This document shows, piece after piece, positions 28,650 to 47,690 of a DNA stretch of 64,000 bases. Each line of letters starts with the position of its first letter. Position 1 is the first letter of the stretch. The DNA lies in NCBI GenBank assembly GCA_022410635.1, contig JAJVDF010000228.1, positions 1,229,889 through 1,293,888 on the forward strand, given 5' to 3'. The DNA comes from Tretioscincus oriximinensis. Lineage: Eukaryota > Chordata > Lepidosauria > Squamata > Gymnophthalmidae. A program made the position numbers and the translations under genes. The notes beneath the pieces were generated by a model that worked only from the letters and a program-made list of their open reading frames with translations, made no database searches and was not told where the DNA came from.

Positions 28650-28880
28650 ACAATCATAGAATCATAGATTTGGAAGGGACCTCCATCACAAATGCCTTTT
28701 AAACCATTCCAGGCGACTGTCCAATCTCTGTTTGAAGACTTCCAGAAAGACGAACTCACCATCTTCTGTGGGAAACTGTTCCACTGGTTTATCATCCTTA
28801 CTGTCAGATATCCTTCTGATATCTAATCTAAATCTACCCCCCTGCAGTTTCATCCCATTGTTTCTAGTAATGTTTAAGCA
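28650..28880 (-). mobile_element. CR1-type 3' fragment, minus strand
   Basis: Begins with atagaatcatagatttggaa gggacct, the inverted 3' end of the amniote CR1 subfamily in which this block recurs. It continues through tttgaagacttccagaaaga and ctgcagtttcatcccattgt. The same layout is seen at 36970-37200. Confidence 0.8.
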
Positions 28881-30214
28881 AACAAGAATAAAGGATATTA
28901 TTTGCAGTGGATGGCTAATCAGACAAGGGAGAAAAGAGTAAAGAATGAGATTTATTAAACAATGAACCTAAACGCAAAACCATGACAATACACATATCTC
29001 GATACAGACTAAACATGGCAAATAAAGTGCAATAGAGAAAAATATGAAATAACCCAGAGAGATACATAATATTAAATAAACAATAACGTACAATTTTAAA
29101 AACCCCAAAGTGGAGAGAAATAGGCCATGGCATGCAAATAGGAGTGTGGCAACGCAGCACCTCGGTCAACTTCTAGGCAGCCATAAAGATTTACTGCTAT
29201 TCCATCAGGCCACGCCTTCACATGGCGTAGGCCCCCTGGCTGGCTGCCTCGATGGCAAGGCCAGCCCCATCCATTCTGCTAGCTCAGTGAGGTGAAAATC
29301 TGTGGTCAATGCGACTTCGTTCCACGGTAGCTGTTGGAACTCACTGCCACTCCGGACCACCAGACTCTCTTCAGTCCCCCCCAAAGGACTCAAAAACAAT
29401 TTCAAAGAATAACAAGTCACAAAGCACACTTGCCCAAAAGGTAGGATTAAAAATTAAAAGGTTTATTTAAAAAAAAAAGGAAAAAAAATAGGTAAGGTAA
29501 GTAATAAAACTTAGGTGCAAGAAAATATCGAAACAGTTGAACAGTTGGTACAAAACAAAGTTTCTTCAGGTAAGTATCTTCACAAACAAAGTTGCATAAG
29601 CATGAAACAAACTTACATTCTTAAGGTTCAGTCAAAGAAAGTCTTTTTCCATATGGCATGGTAAAGGCGTCCATGGTTCAGTTTCCATAAGTCATGATTT
29701 CTCCCATCATGATTACCATTTTGATCCCCTCGACCAGAGAGCGATACTGATANCTAAAAACTCCCTTCTTTTATCCTTAGTTCTCTCATNGGAATCTATT
29801 GTAGGTTTNTGATTGGNTAGCCTTTGATCCCTTTCAATCTTACTTTGAAATGCATCAATNGAACTTTGAAGATTTCCAGGCCTTGTTTTTGAAATTGCTC
29901 TAGTTTCCTCCCTTTTCTGGCCTGGTGAAATCAATCAGCGTTATCTGACTTTCACACCATCTCCTAAGGATGCAAATCCTAAAACCAAAATAATTTGCAG
30001 CTGAAGGTTTAATTGCTTTATTGCCTACATCTGCTTTCTTGCTGAAATTACTTGCTACATTTCTCATGGGAACTTTCTTAAAGGACCAAAAAACAAAATG
30101 GTTCTACTCTGGTTCATCTGCACACAGAATATTAATATAAGTTTAGATCTATCACCATACGTTTGGGTTTATCACCACACTCAGAATCAGGCCAGACAAC
30201 TCCTGCATGGATCC
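28881..30214. other. NALCN intron with unclassified, N-containing repeat-like sequence
   Basis: Mixed composition. A moderately GC-rich block at 29140-29400 (minus-strand frame 29205-29429) and a stretch with five Ns at 29750-29870 look like decayed transposon, but I cannot name the family. No NALCN exon. Confidence 0.4.
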
Positions 30215-30800
30215 ATGACCGCCCACTCTCCTGGTGAGCCTGGCCATGTCAGTCTGCCTATCCCGAGCCCTCAGCAGCCACCAAACCAGCCCACCCTTTA
30301 TGGGCACTGCTCTGGCCCACAGCCTGAGGCAGCACACCATTGAGCATCAAGGAAGTTGAATGGGGCTTTCAAGGAACCGTCCTGTGAATAGCCCCCTCCA
30401 GTTGTGTTCACCCACACCCATCACCAAGGTAGGCTCCACAATTCTGAACCCCTTTATGAGGGCCCCTCAAGACTATGGGGTAGTCAAGGGGATACTTGAG
30501 TAAAGGCATTGGACACCCCCCCCCCTTGGCCAACCGAGATGCGTGAACTGCCACACACATCATGACGAAAGGAAAAAAAAGGAGGGAGGGAGAAGCGTTG
30601 CCAGGCAAAAGAGGGGGAAGTCTGTCAGCGACGCCCTTATATGGAGGATGTCTCTCCTGGAAATCTTCACTCCTGTCTGCAACAGAGCAGTGAGAGGGAC
30701 GGCCACCGGGCCAGAGCGCCCATTTGGTGCTGGCATGGCAATGGGGGGAGGGGGGAAATTCCCTCCATGGAACACCACTGCAGCAAAAGGAAGCCCTTTC
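30215..30800 (-). repeat. GC-rich interspersed repeat, copy in minus orientation
   Basis: Its reverse complement aligns by eye with 52460-52880. Shared features are cctcttttg.c, ctccctc.ttttttt.c followed by tt.tcatcatg, ggggccctcataaaggg, gagggggct, and the block tccttgaaagcccc. TATA-like catataaggg (reverse complement, near 30635) precedes the C/T-rich block. The layout suggests an LTR or the promoter end of a retroelement. The open frames inside (30543-30887, 30560-30802) are composition-driven. Confidence 0.55.
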
Positions 30801-35689
<4,889 letters not shown>

Positions 35690-36116
35690 AGAAGATAGAA
35701 TGTAAGCCTTTGGGCAAAAAAATAGATAGTAAGCCTCTTTGAGTCCCTTTGGGTGAGAAAAGCAGGGTATAAAAATCCAGTTCCCCTTCTCCTTCTCCTT
35801 CTTTTTCTCCTTCTTCCCCTCCTCCTTCTTGTTCTCCTTCTCCTCCTTTTTCTTTCTTTTTCTTTCTTCTTCTTCTTCTCCTTCTTCTCCTTCTTCTCCT
35901 TCTTCTCCTCCTTCTCCTTCTCCTTCTCCTTCTCCTTCTTCATCTTCTTCATCTTCTTCATCTTCTTCATCTTCTTCATCTTCATCTTCTTCATCTTCTT
36001 CATCTTCATCTTCTTCATCTTCTTCATCTTCTTCATCTTCATCATCATCATCATCATCATCATCTTCATCATCTTCATCATCTTCATCATCTTCATCATC
36101 TTCATCATCATCATCT
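35690..36116 (+). repeat. SINE 3' tail expanded into a CTT/CTC/CATCTT microsatellite
   Basis: At 35690-35785 the sequence (gtaagcctctttgagtccct ttgggtgagaaaagcagggtat) is the same LINE-derived 3' tail as in the SINE at 21226-21620, here on the + strand. The tail then expands from 35786 to 36116. First come imperfect ctt/cctt units, then ttctcc, then a long (ttcttcatc)n/(ttcatc)n block and a final (atc)n block. The polyserine, polyphenylalanine and acidic open frames here are products of the repeat, not genes. Confidence 0.92.
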
Positions 36117-36969
36117 ATGAACTCTTGAATTAGCAAAACTTTTAACCTTGATGTGATTATTTAGTAGATGTACTGCCAAATGTATCCTTGTATTTATAAA
36201 AAGAGAATTTCTATTTAACTATCTGCAACATAAGTACTAATGTTAACTGTTAAAAAAATAAAAGAAATTTGCATTCTCTTTCATAGAATATGAATTAATT
36301 CTAAATCTCTTTATTTGCATTGCGTTCCAGGTTCTCATTTTCACAGCTGTTGGTTCTGTCAGCTAGATAGCTGCATTTCTGATTCATTTTAACATAAATG
36401 GTGGAAAGTGTACCTTTCAACTAAAAATATCTTGGTCTGAAAGAAAGATTGCTGCTTACTGAACTTGAAATCACTATATGCTGTCTTATTATTTTCTTTA
36501 AACTGGTATTTTCCAGTGCAGAGAATTTCAATAATAGAAAAGATTTAAATGAAGCATGTTTCAAATGGAAGAGTTTGGTTGCATTTCTCTCTCTCTTCAG
36601 AATAAGGAGATTATTTAGTTTCTGTTTTAACCTAACTTTTATTCTTCCTAAAATAAGCATATTGCAATGGAACGTTCATTCCATTTGTCATGGGACAATA
36701 TCCCTTTGAGTAAAATTTATTATAAATTTAATGGAATACAAACAAAATGCTGATTTTCAGATGCATTGAACAGATGAAATGAACTTTTACTATTGATCTC
36801 TATACTAGGTAGTCATGATGGAGCATGTAATTCTATAATAAAATTACCTAAAATATTTGTAATTATTATATTTGTGAGGGTTTGTATTAAAAAAATATTT
36901 GTACATAATATTGTCTGATGACATCCATTGGATATCGTCAGAACAATGAAAAAGGCAGNATAATGCATT
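36117..36969. other. NALCN intron, nothing recognised
   Basis: About 850 bp of AT-rich sequence. No exon-like block or recognised repeat. Confidence 0.5.
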
Positions 36970-37205
36970 GTCCATAGAATCATAGAGTTGGAAGGAACCT
37001 CCAGGATCATCAGGTCCAACATCCTGCTCAATGTAGAATTCACTAAGCCATCCCAGTCAGATGGCTGTCCAGCCTCTATTTGAAAACTTCCAACGAAGAA
37101 CTCACCACTTCCTATGACAACCTTTTCCACTAGTTTACTTCCTATCATCCTTACTTCCTTGCAGTTTCATCCTATTGTTTCTAGTCCTTCCTTGTGCCAA
37201 TGAGA
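36970..37205 (-). mobile_element. CR1-type 3' fragment, minus strand
   Basis: Starts with catagaatcatagagttgga aggaacctcc, the inverted 3' end of an amniote CR1, and runs through gatggctgtccagcctctat to cctattgtttctagtccttc. Related to 28650-28880. Confidence 0.85.
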
Positions 37206-39793
37206 ACAAAGTTGATCCCTTCTCTGTAATATATGTATTGTCATTTATGTAGAAGTGTAGCAAAATAGGTTCTTAAACACACTGGGAGCTTCAGTCAGGA
37301 TCCGTTCTAGTATACTTTTATTGTGCTTAAATTTGTTTCCAATGCAGGGCAAAACATTCTTAAATGGGTACNTTCTTAAAGAGTTGTATATACCTATGGT
37401 AATCACAGTGCTTCTCATTTCCTATTGATCAAGCACTGCAGCAGTTCCCAGGTGTTGAAGTGCCACTTTTTTATCATGAAATTTTGTTCCTGTTTTCCAG
37501 TTTTGTGCTATAATTACCAGCACTAGCAAACTGTTATCTCACTGATCTATTCCTTATCCCCAACATAAGCTCAGCAGAAAATCCAGTAGCATTGCTAGTT
37601 CCTTCAGGGGGGTGGCGCAGATAAAGGGGGACCCTCCTGTCTGTTTGTCTTACCTTATTTTGAAATGCTTCAAAGCCATGGCTGGGTCTGTGACATCGAG
37701 ATTACAGCTTTGTATGTGCCAATAATCAGTTCAATGTTGCACGCACTCACATAAAGCAGTAATCTCAGCATTACAGAACCAGCCACACCACTGGAGCATT
37801 TAAAAACAAGGTAAGACAACCAGGTGGGAAGAAGGGCCCAATTACCTTATGTCCAAATCTTTAGGGGGCCAGGGCGGGGCCCTGGTTGCACTGTGGGAAG
37901 CTATGCCTCTTCCCTAATCTGAAACATGTTGACAAATTCTTTCTGCAGTTTCATCACAAATGCCTTTATTAATTCTTGCACAGCCCACTGGAATAAGAGA
38001 ACATTTGTTTAAATTTTACTATTGTTTCTTTTACCTTCAAATTCAGTGTCTGTATAAGGATTCCTGCCATACATTATTAATTATATGAGCTTTGAGATCT
38101 TTTTTCTCAGATAGTCTTTAGCTGTGAATGTTCATATTCATAGTTGCTAAAGACATCACATTATGCCTTTAGGACTGGATTTATTAATTGATATTTCTTC
38201 ATATATAGTGAAATACTTGCCGTAGCTTTTGTATTACTTCTGTTTAACGCACTCAAAATAGCATTTCAATATATCCAGTATTCCTTGTCCTGGTTTCACA
38301 CTTCTCTAATAAGGTTGAGTTTAGGCAGTCTTAGTAATATCATTTAAAAAATTATATTCAAACAAGGGGAATCTGTAATGAGTTTCTGCCATTTTTTTCT
38401 AGATTTCTGTATATTTATTTGTTTCTGTATCTAAAGATCTCAAGGGTACTATAAATATTGATTATAGCCTTATAATGTCTAGTGTCCTTTTGCTTTCAGT
38501 GCTTACTGTGGAAGATCTTTGGCCGAGATATATAACAGGTCTTGCATTTGAAACCTAAGTGGCTGCTTTGATCTGTCCCTGTATTAGTGAGGTATTCTAA
38601 AAACATTGAGCATTCTCCTTTTTGTATATAAAGATAGGACTTGATTCATCTTTATTCATCTTTCTGTTAATCTTATTGGAAGGCACCGAAACAAACATTT
38701 TGTTTAGGAACTAGTAAATTTCAACTGCCATAATTCTACTTAATATTGAAAGAGTATTTCGTTCCAGTTCCTTAGATTTTCTTTGACCTTATCCACTAAG
38801 AAATAATAATTTTCAGTTAACAGTCTATAAATGTACTTTGTTGCATTGAATACTTCATATTTAATTTGCAGTTTTGGATATGTTGAATGCTAGTTCTGAG
38901 ACTTGTTACAACTCATTATCTTTGTCTGAAATTTCCTGGCTAAAGTTGGTCAGGATATCAATTGCAACAAGATTGATTTTGACAGATATCCCTTGAGCTT
39001 CAAATGGTTTTATTCTTTCAGTGTTTCATATTATCTGCACCAAACTTCTACACCTAAATTAATCAAAAGTGGGGAGGGATATTCCCTTTTCATACTCCTG
39101 ATCACTAACTTAATCTATAAGGTAGTCATTCACCAAGATCTTAACCAGACTATTACATATCCCCCTAGGTCTTTTATATGTTGGATGGCTAGGTGCACAC
39201 AACAATTTAAAAACCACTACAGTGCTATAATCCAGAATATAGCAATCAGTGTCCGTGCACACCAAACATGTATATTCTGTGACCAATTCTGTAACATCAC
39301 TCATTGATATCGTCGCAGTGCAGCCCAATAATATTTTTTTCGCAACAGCCAATAGAGACAACTGCTGCATTCTCCATTGCACACACATATGGTCACAAGA
39401 ATACGGGGGTTCTCCAGAACTATGCCTGAATATCTGAGCAATAGTTTATTCCAGGAAAAATGGCATTTACTGCGGGTCGGCTTCAGAAAAGCACTTAGCA
39501 CTTGTGCCGGAGACTTCCTGATTGCACTACAAACAAGGTAGAAAAACGCCGTGTGCATGCAGTCTAAGAAACAATGGAATGACAAGAGACAAATGAGTTT
39601 TCAATTGAAACACATTTTTGATATTTCTGAAATATATTATTGTATACAATTGTCTAAAATGGTTATGTCTAAAACTAAGACACGTCTAAAATTAGGTTAT
39701 TTGTACCCCTTTAGAGAAATGTCCGTTCTCCTAATATTGACAGCTCTTTTTTCCTTCTACTTAATCAATGTATTTTGATATTTTTTCCCCTAG
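37206..39793. other. NALCN intron; possible decayed LINE
   Basis: About 2.6 kb. The part around 38700-39000 read on the minus strand vaguely resembles an L1 ORF1 coiled-coil region, but with stops, and I do not press the call. The rest is unrecognised. It ends in the T/C-rich acceptor ttttttcccctag. Confidence 0.4.
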
Positions 39794-40399
<606 letters not shown>

Positions 40400-40840
40400 T
40401 TTATGTTCTTATAGGACTAGACATATGTTCCTATAGGACTAGACATATGTTCTTATAGGACTAGACAGGTTTATGGATACAAAGGGTATAAATGGGTACT
40501 AGGATGGATGTCTAGATGCTGCCTCCGGGATGGAGCAACAGGCAGGCCACCTGAAATGCCATTTGCAGGGAGTCATGAACAGGTGCATATTTTGCTTTCC
40601 TCTGTTCAGACTGCCTAGGTGCATCTGGTGGGCCTCTGTATGAGATAGAATGCTGGACTAGATGGGCTCTGGCCTGATCCAGTATGGCTCTTCTTAGGTT
40701 CTTATGTTTTCTCCTCTTCACCCCTACCTCAATCCCCCTTTTCCTCCTCCCCTCCCCTCTCTCCTTCCTCTCCTCTCTCTCTCTCCCTCCTCTCCTCTCT
40801 CTCCCCTCCTCTTCCTCCTTCTCCCCCGCCCCCAACCGGT
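40400..40840 (+). mobile_element. CR1 3' end with short tandem at its left edge and C/T microsatellite at its right
   Basis: The body (about 40455-40708) is a standard CR1 3' end: ggactagacaggtttatgga, gatgctgcctccgggatgga, gaatgctggactagatgggc, and cttcttaggttcttatg at the terminus. At its left edge the phrase atgttc.tataggactagac is repeated three times (about 40402-40465). Directly after the 3' terminus comes a 130 bp C/T microsatellite (40712-40840). Confidence 0.85.
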
Positions 40841-41900
40841 CCTACCTTTTCCAGGCCAGGGACATTTGCAGAGTCTGTATGCTTCATGCAGAGTTCATCC
40901 ATAGACTGGATAGCATTCNCGTTCCCCAGGCTCCAACTGGGAGCTGAGGCCCTTGTCTGGGTCGGGTGAGGCTGCTGGCCTTGTGCAAGACCACTTTCAC
41001 TGGCAGGAGGGCTATCACCCTCCTGCCATGATTACACACATGGTCCAGTGGACTGTACCCAAAATAATGTCATGGTCTGCTAACTTGTTTGTGCTTTACA
41101 GTATAGGGTATATCTTGTTCTTGCCCCAAGCCTGAAATCACTGTAAAGCCAGAACATAGATACTATGTACTGCCACTAAACAGCATAACTACTTTTTCTC
41201 TCTGCTGGATTTAAATGAAAGGAGCATGGATAACGGCCTGAAGCACTAGCAGATAATTAGAACTTACTACAATGGTTTCCTGGTAATGTGATATCCAAGT
41301 GAACAAATATATGTGCTTGTTAGAACAATCCCACATGATACAAGAAACAAACTTGGCACATGATATTTCTTATTAATTCTCCTTTAAATCCTTATATTTT
41401 CTTTTGTTTTCTGGAGACATTCCAAGAGGCTCAAGAATCTAAAATCTTGACTCAGCTTCTAAGTTCTTGACATGGATAATAGTAGTCCATTAAATTCTAG
41501 AGTAAACTGCAAAAAACCAAATAGTTTGATTCTGTTAATGCACTTGTCTTTTTTAAATGATTAATTATATAAAAACATAAGAAAGTTATTGGAAATGTTC
41601 AACTGATGATAACCACTCTGATTTTCTTTTCGGCTCTTTAGGAAGGGGGGGAGGGATAAGATTGTATATAAGAAGTTATGTAAATTTGAAGACATGTTTG
41701 AAGATTATTTTGTGTTAAAGAAAATTGAAATTGAAAAAAAATGTGTTTGTCAATAAGGAAGTTAATTGTTCATCAATTTTATCCTCACTATATTTTATGG
41801 CTTTCTTAAGGAATCCCTACTGAAGTGGTTCAATATTCTCACTCCATGGTTCACCCACTCCAGTTAAGGAACAGAATGCTTTCCTTTTCAGTACCAGAAA
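40841..41900. other. NALCN intron; possible L1 tail
   Basis: Mostly unrecognised. The part 41640-41745 (aggaagggggggagggataa followed by attgtatataagaa and an A-rich end) resembles the purine-rich 3' end of an L1. Confidence 0.4.
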
Positions 41901-41904
41901 GATG

Positions 41905-42045
41905 GCTTTTTNCCCACTCAGCCTTATTCTAGAATATATCTTGGAATAAGTGCCTTCCATCAGTGCTGGCTGTGGCAGAGGCTTTTATACCAAGAAATAC
42001 CCCAGAATAAGGCTGAGTGTGGAAAGAGCCCAAAAAGTCGGCATT
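41905..42045. mobile_element. Short palindromic MITE-like element
   Basis: The left part reads ggctttttncccactcagcc ttattct and continues to atatcttggaata. The right part, reversed, reads gggctctttccacactcagc cttattct and continues to atttcttggtata. These form inverted arms of about 45 bp around a short non-coding centre (about 41952-41980). No convincing target duplication was found. Confidence 0.6.
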
Positions 42046-43317
42046 ATTTTAAAGATGGTTGGGTATGACACGCCAAGTCTACACCAACTTGTACAAAATT
42101 CACACACACAATTATTTCGTTTTTCCACAGTGATCCATGATTGTTTCAGAAGTAACTAATTCTGCTCCAGAACTTTAAAAAAGCAGTCCTTGTTGCTTAG
42201 TGAAATCCTAAAAATATATGACACAGTGACAAGTGGACAAAGGAGTATGAAAGTGTTGCAATTAATAATATTTTATAGAACAGAATGAGAAGGCGATGTG
42301 AAATTTAGAAGTGCTAATTCTATGCAGTTGGAACAGGATCTATAGAGAAACTAAGATAAATGAATAGATTTCACAACAGAAGCTGGAATTTAAACTTGAA
42401 AAAATAACGTGCTAGGAGTGAAGTCTGTTATTAAAACCCTGAAGGGAATAGAGAAAATTAAACAAACAGAAAGCGGAGGTTTAGCTGTACTTTTTGTGAT
42501 AAGACATTAGATTTGTTTATGACATTCTGTAACATCTTTGTTATATGCCTGTCATTCTCAGCTGTAGAAATAGGAAGCAACCATAGATTAAATTGCTGTT
42601 TGCTCCACAATCCTTTGAAACCCTCAGGACTAGCATTTCATTATGTCATGGTTAGGAGAATAATCTGAAACCGAACTGTACTTCATTTATTTCATTATTA
42701 ATTTATTGAGTTTGTATTGTGAAAACCAACAGGCTCCATATTTAGAAAAGGTAAGCAACAAAGCTAATAAAATGATCGATCAAGTATGCCCTGGCAGACC
42801 CATTGCTGAGAAAACATCATTTTTCATTTGAAGAAATTTAACACAGTATTTAGCTTTTGTAGGTACATTCTTAGTTGAATTCTGTATTCAACTCCAAGTT
42901 TCAAAATAACTTTAGCAAACTGNGTTTTGTGTTTCCAGTTAAACTCTACTAATTTCTTCCTGTGATTGGAAAGTTTTCTATAAATCCTTTTGTTTCTTTC
43001 TCCTTTATTTGTGGATTTCAAAAAGTGTTATTGAGAGATTGGAAGTTGTCTATACTTTCACCCAGGACCTGCTCTCTTCCTTCTTGTAGAACAACATACT
43101 TTTTGTAATTTGACCGAATAGCAAGAGGAGGTAAAATCTGGAAGCCACAATAAAGTTATCCACAGATGCACTGGATTTACAGAGGAATTCTAGTTTGAAA
43201 AAAATGTACATAAATGGAAGCTCCTTAAATCAAACAATTGACCAATTGAATTAATTGACCTATTTGAAAATTACATTGACTTGCATTGGGTTTACCAATC
43301 TGCCTAATAAAAAAAAA
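42046..43317. other. NALCN intron, nothing recognised
   Basis: About 1.3 kb of AT-rich sequence without recognisable repeat or exon. Confidence 0.5.
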
Positions 43318-43590
43318 TGAACCCTGTTGAATCAGACTACAGCCCATCTAGTCCAGTATTCTGTCCCATCCATTGGCCCAACANTTGCACCTGGGCACTC
43401 TTAATCAGAAGAAGGCAAAAACTTTCACCTGTTCTCAACTCCCTGCAGATGATACATCAGGAATACTGTCTGTTGCTCCATCTTGGAGGCAGTATGAAAA
43501 GATTCATTCTAGTAGCAATTTATACCCTTGGCTTCCATGAACTTTTCTAACCCTTTTTTAAAGCTATTCAGTTTCTAGCTACTTTGACTT
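43318..43590 (-). mobile_element. CR1 3' end, minus strand, diverged
   Basis: Degenerate version of the CR1 tail seen at 27281-27650: agcccatctagtccagtatt, then ttgctccatcttggaggcag, then tagcaatttatacccttgg. Older than the other copies judging by mismatches. Confidence 0.75.
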
Positions 43591-43841
43591 GAATGGGGAA
43601 TTGGCCTCTCAATGGAATAAAGATGCCAACATTCAAACAGATATACTACACAGCCAGTCCACATTGCCATGGCTAAACTCTGCACTATTCAGTGCCAGCC
43701 AACATGCCTGGAAGAGTGCAAGACAAGGATTTTTTACAGACTATAATGCTGAAACATACAGTTGTCAGCCAAGGTGCTTTACACCACACTCCACACTATT
43801 TTAATAGCCAATGTTAATAGGAATTTGTGGATCTTCCTAAG

Positions 43842-44305
43842 TAAGGTTGCCATATGTCCCGGGAAGGTGAGACAATCCCGGCTTTGGAGACCAAAATATA
43901 GTCCCCTCCGGGTTTTAAGAGAAAATCCCAGTTTTTTACATTCCTCAATGCTGCATCAGGAAATATAAAAATCCATTATTTTAAAGGCAAAGGAGCCGTC
44001 AGGCTGATGGCTGTAGCCTGGCAACGCTTTCCAGGGTCCTGGAAGGAACCTCGGAGCGTGCCATAGCTGATCCCCTGCTGGAGGCAGGGTTTCGTGCCTG
44101 CTGTCAGGTAGAGCGCGCCAACTCGCCTCCAGCAAAGGAAAAACGCTTGGGGTTTTGACAGGAGAACAAAGTTTTTGTGAGGCTCTGTTCTGCCTGTCTC
44201 ATGCGTCATGTGTGCCATGTGTGCATGCATCTGTATGTGCGCATGCATGTGCGCACCCCCCCCTCCCCCGTCCCGGTTTTGGGCTGCCAAAATACGGCAA
44301 NCCTT
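43842..44305. mobile_element. Probable non-autonomous hAT transposon (464 bp)
   Basis: Both flanks carry the 8 bp sequence ttcctaag (43834-43841 and 44306-44313). The ends are inverted: left taaggttgccatatgtcccg; right, reversed, aaggnttgccgtattttggc. An 8 bp target duplication with short inverted ends is the hAT signature. The interior is moderately GC-rich with a (tg/ca) alternating stretch and no transposase. Confidence 0.68.
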
Positions 44306-44313
44306 TTCCTAAG

Positions 44314-44909
44314 AGATTTCATAATAGCTTCCATCAGTCCCTTCTGTTGAGCTTGCTGCATAATGCATCTAGGTCACATGTTCCATTCTACATACACTGA
44401 AGAAAGTTTTAATTTCATGTTTATTGTATCAGCTGCAGTTGCATTACCAGTATAACCATCATTCTGACTTCGTCTATAACTTGCTGTGATATCAGCAGCA
44501 AATATCACAGTGTCGTGACATGTTTTTGCATAGACACAACATCCATGGGGATATGTGCACTGCTGGGCCATTAACAACCAACATTGGTGTAGTATTCATA
44601 GACCAGCTTCTACCTTATCCAGGCAAAAAAACTGTCAAGATAGTGTGATACCAGATAGTGCGATACTAGTGGCATGACCAGATGTAGATGCAGCCTGAGT
44701 TTTTCAATTTTGAAGAATTGGTATCAAGAAACAAATTTGGTGCAATATTAAAAGCTCAAAATGCAGTGTAAATAACATACATTTTCTTACTTCAACTTGC
44801 CTGACTTGCTAGGAAAAGAGGTTTCAGTAGCAAAGTTGTTATTTTTTAATTAGAGAGAGGCTTTTGTTGGCTTTATTTAATATTGCTTTTTAAAAAAATC
44901 CTTTTGTAG
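44314..44909. other. NALCN intron before the S6 exon
   Basis: About 600 bp of AT-rich intron ending in a weak acceptor tract (aatccttttgtag). Confidence 0.5.
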
Positions 44910-46480
<1,571 letters not shown>

Positions 46481-47099
46481 TGGGTCTGCTGTAAGTACCG
46501 TCTTGTAGAATATGGCGGGCAGCCTTGTCCTCCTACTACTGGAATTTTGGTAAAATGCTTTAATTTGTGGACGGCAGGCTCCTGAAGGGCCTCAGCCTAT
46601 CCTTCCTTACTGGGTTTGTTATAAGCTGTTTTCTTTTTATGGCAGTAGATGGCAGGCATCTAAAGTGTCATAAGTACAGTGCCTTGCCCCTACGCAGGAA
46701 AGACATCTTTAGTGCCTTTACTTTAGCTATCATTTCTGACTAGTTTATGCTCTGCAATACTGCTCCTGTGCACGTAGGGCAGGCATTTATGCCGTTGCCT
46801 TTCCTGATATTGCCTGGGGTTCTGGCGAAAGCATTCTGCTGCATACGTATGGCAGGAAGCTAATGTCCATTGCACAGAGATAATAGAATAAGCAGGGCAT
46901 TGCGGTAAAGTAAGTGTATGTCAGAGAGATATAGAATATTTCATTGCTAGTTCAACTGGAGCATGGAACCTTGCGCAGTCAGGGGGAAGCCAGTGATTGC
47001 AATTGGGCATGTAGAAAGAAGGCAAAGTGGTGGGGCACCAATTCATAACAGCTGTTAAGCCTCCAACTCCTTTCAGAGTTAACGTTACCTTGACAATAA
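46481..47099 (+). repeat. Unclassified repeat-like sequence with recurring ggcag phrases
   Basis: Phrases such as gt.cggcaggcat and tatggcag recur at irregular spacing (about 46575, 46640, 46790 and 46850). It looks like the diverged edge of the composite repetitive block that continues to 48510. Confidence 0.4.
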
Positions 47100-47690
47100 G
47101 ATTGCCACAGAATCATAATATTTGGTTGATTTATAATGCATGGCCAGAAAGATAAAGCACTAAATGCATTGCAGCACAATGGCCATGCAATTTTAAGACT
47201 TGGCCATTAAATAATATTTTACCTAACATTGAATGCTTTGCAATAAAATATTTACCCATGGCATTTATGGGCCTGGTGCAATAAGGTGGCCGGGGTGGCT
47301 GACCTGAATCATAGTGTTGGCCATTTAAACAATATTTCCTTGGGAAATAAGCGAATTCCACTAAAATATTTGCCTACAGCATTACAGGTCTGGTACAATA
47401 AGAGTTCCATGGAATCATAATGCTTGCCCATTGAGGAATATTTCTCTCAGCAATAAATGTTTTGCACTAACTACAGCTTTACAGATATGGTGCAATGGCA
47501 GTACAGGNCTGGTGCAATAAGGTGCCACTCTTGGGTATCAAAGAATATTGTTCTTTGGTATTAAAATACATTGCAATAGAATATTTACCTGTGGCAGTAC
47601 AGGCCTGGTGCCATGAGACTGCCACTGAATTAGAATGCTTGGGCCATTAATTTAGGCATTTGAGGCCTGTGCACCATTTTAATGACAAGT
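47100..47690 (+). repeat. Second intronic satellite, about 120-130 bp unit, roughly 5 copies
   Basis: Units share aatcataatgcttggccatt, then aataatattt, then ttgcaataaaatatttac, then ggcattacaggcctggtgca ataag. Unit starts are near 47110, 47200, 47310, 47412 and 47535, with a last partial unit near 47630. The units are diverged, like the other satellite in this gene, but the sequences are unrelated. Confidence 0.75.
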
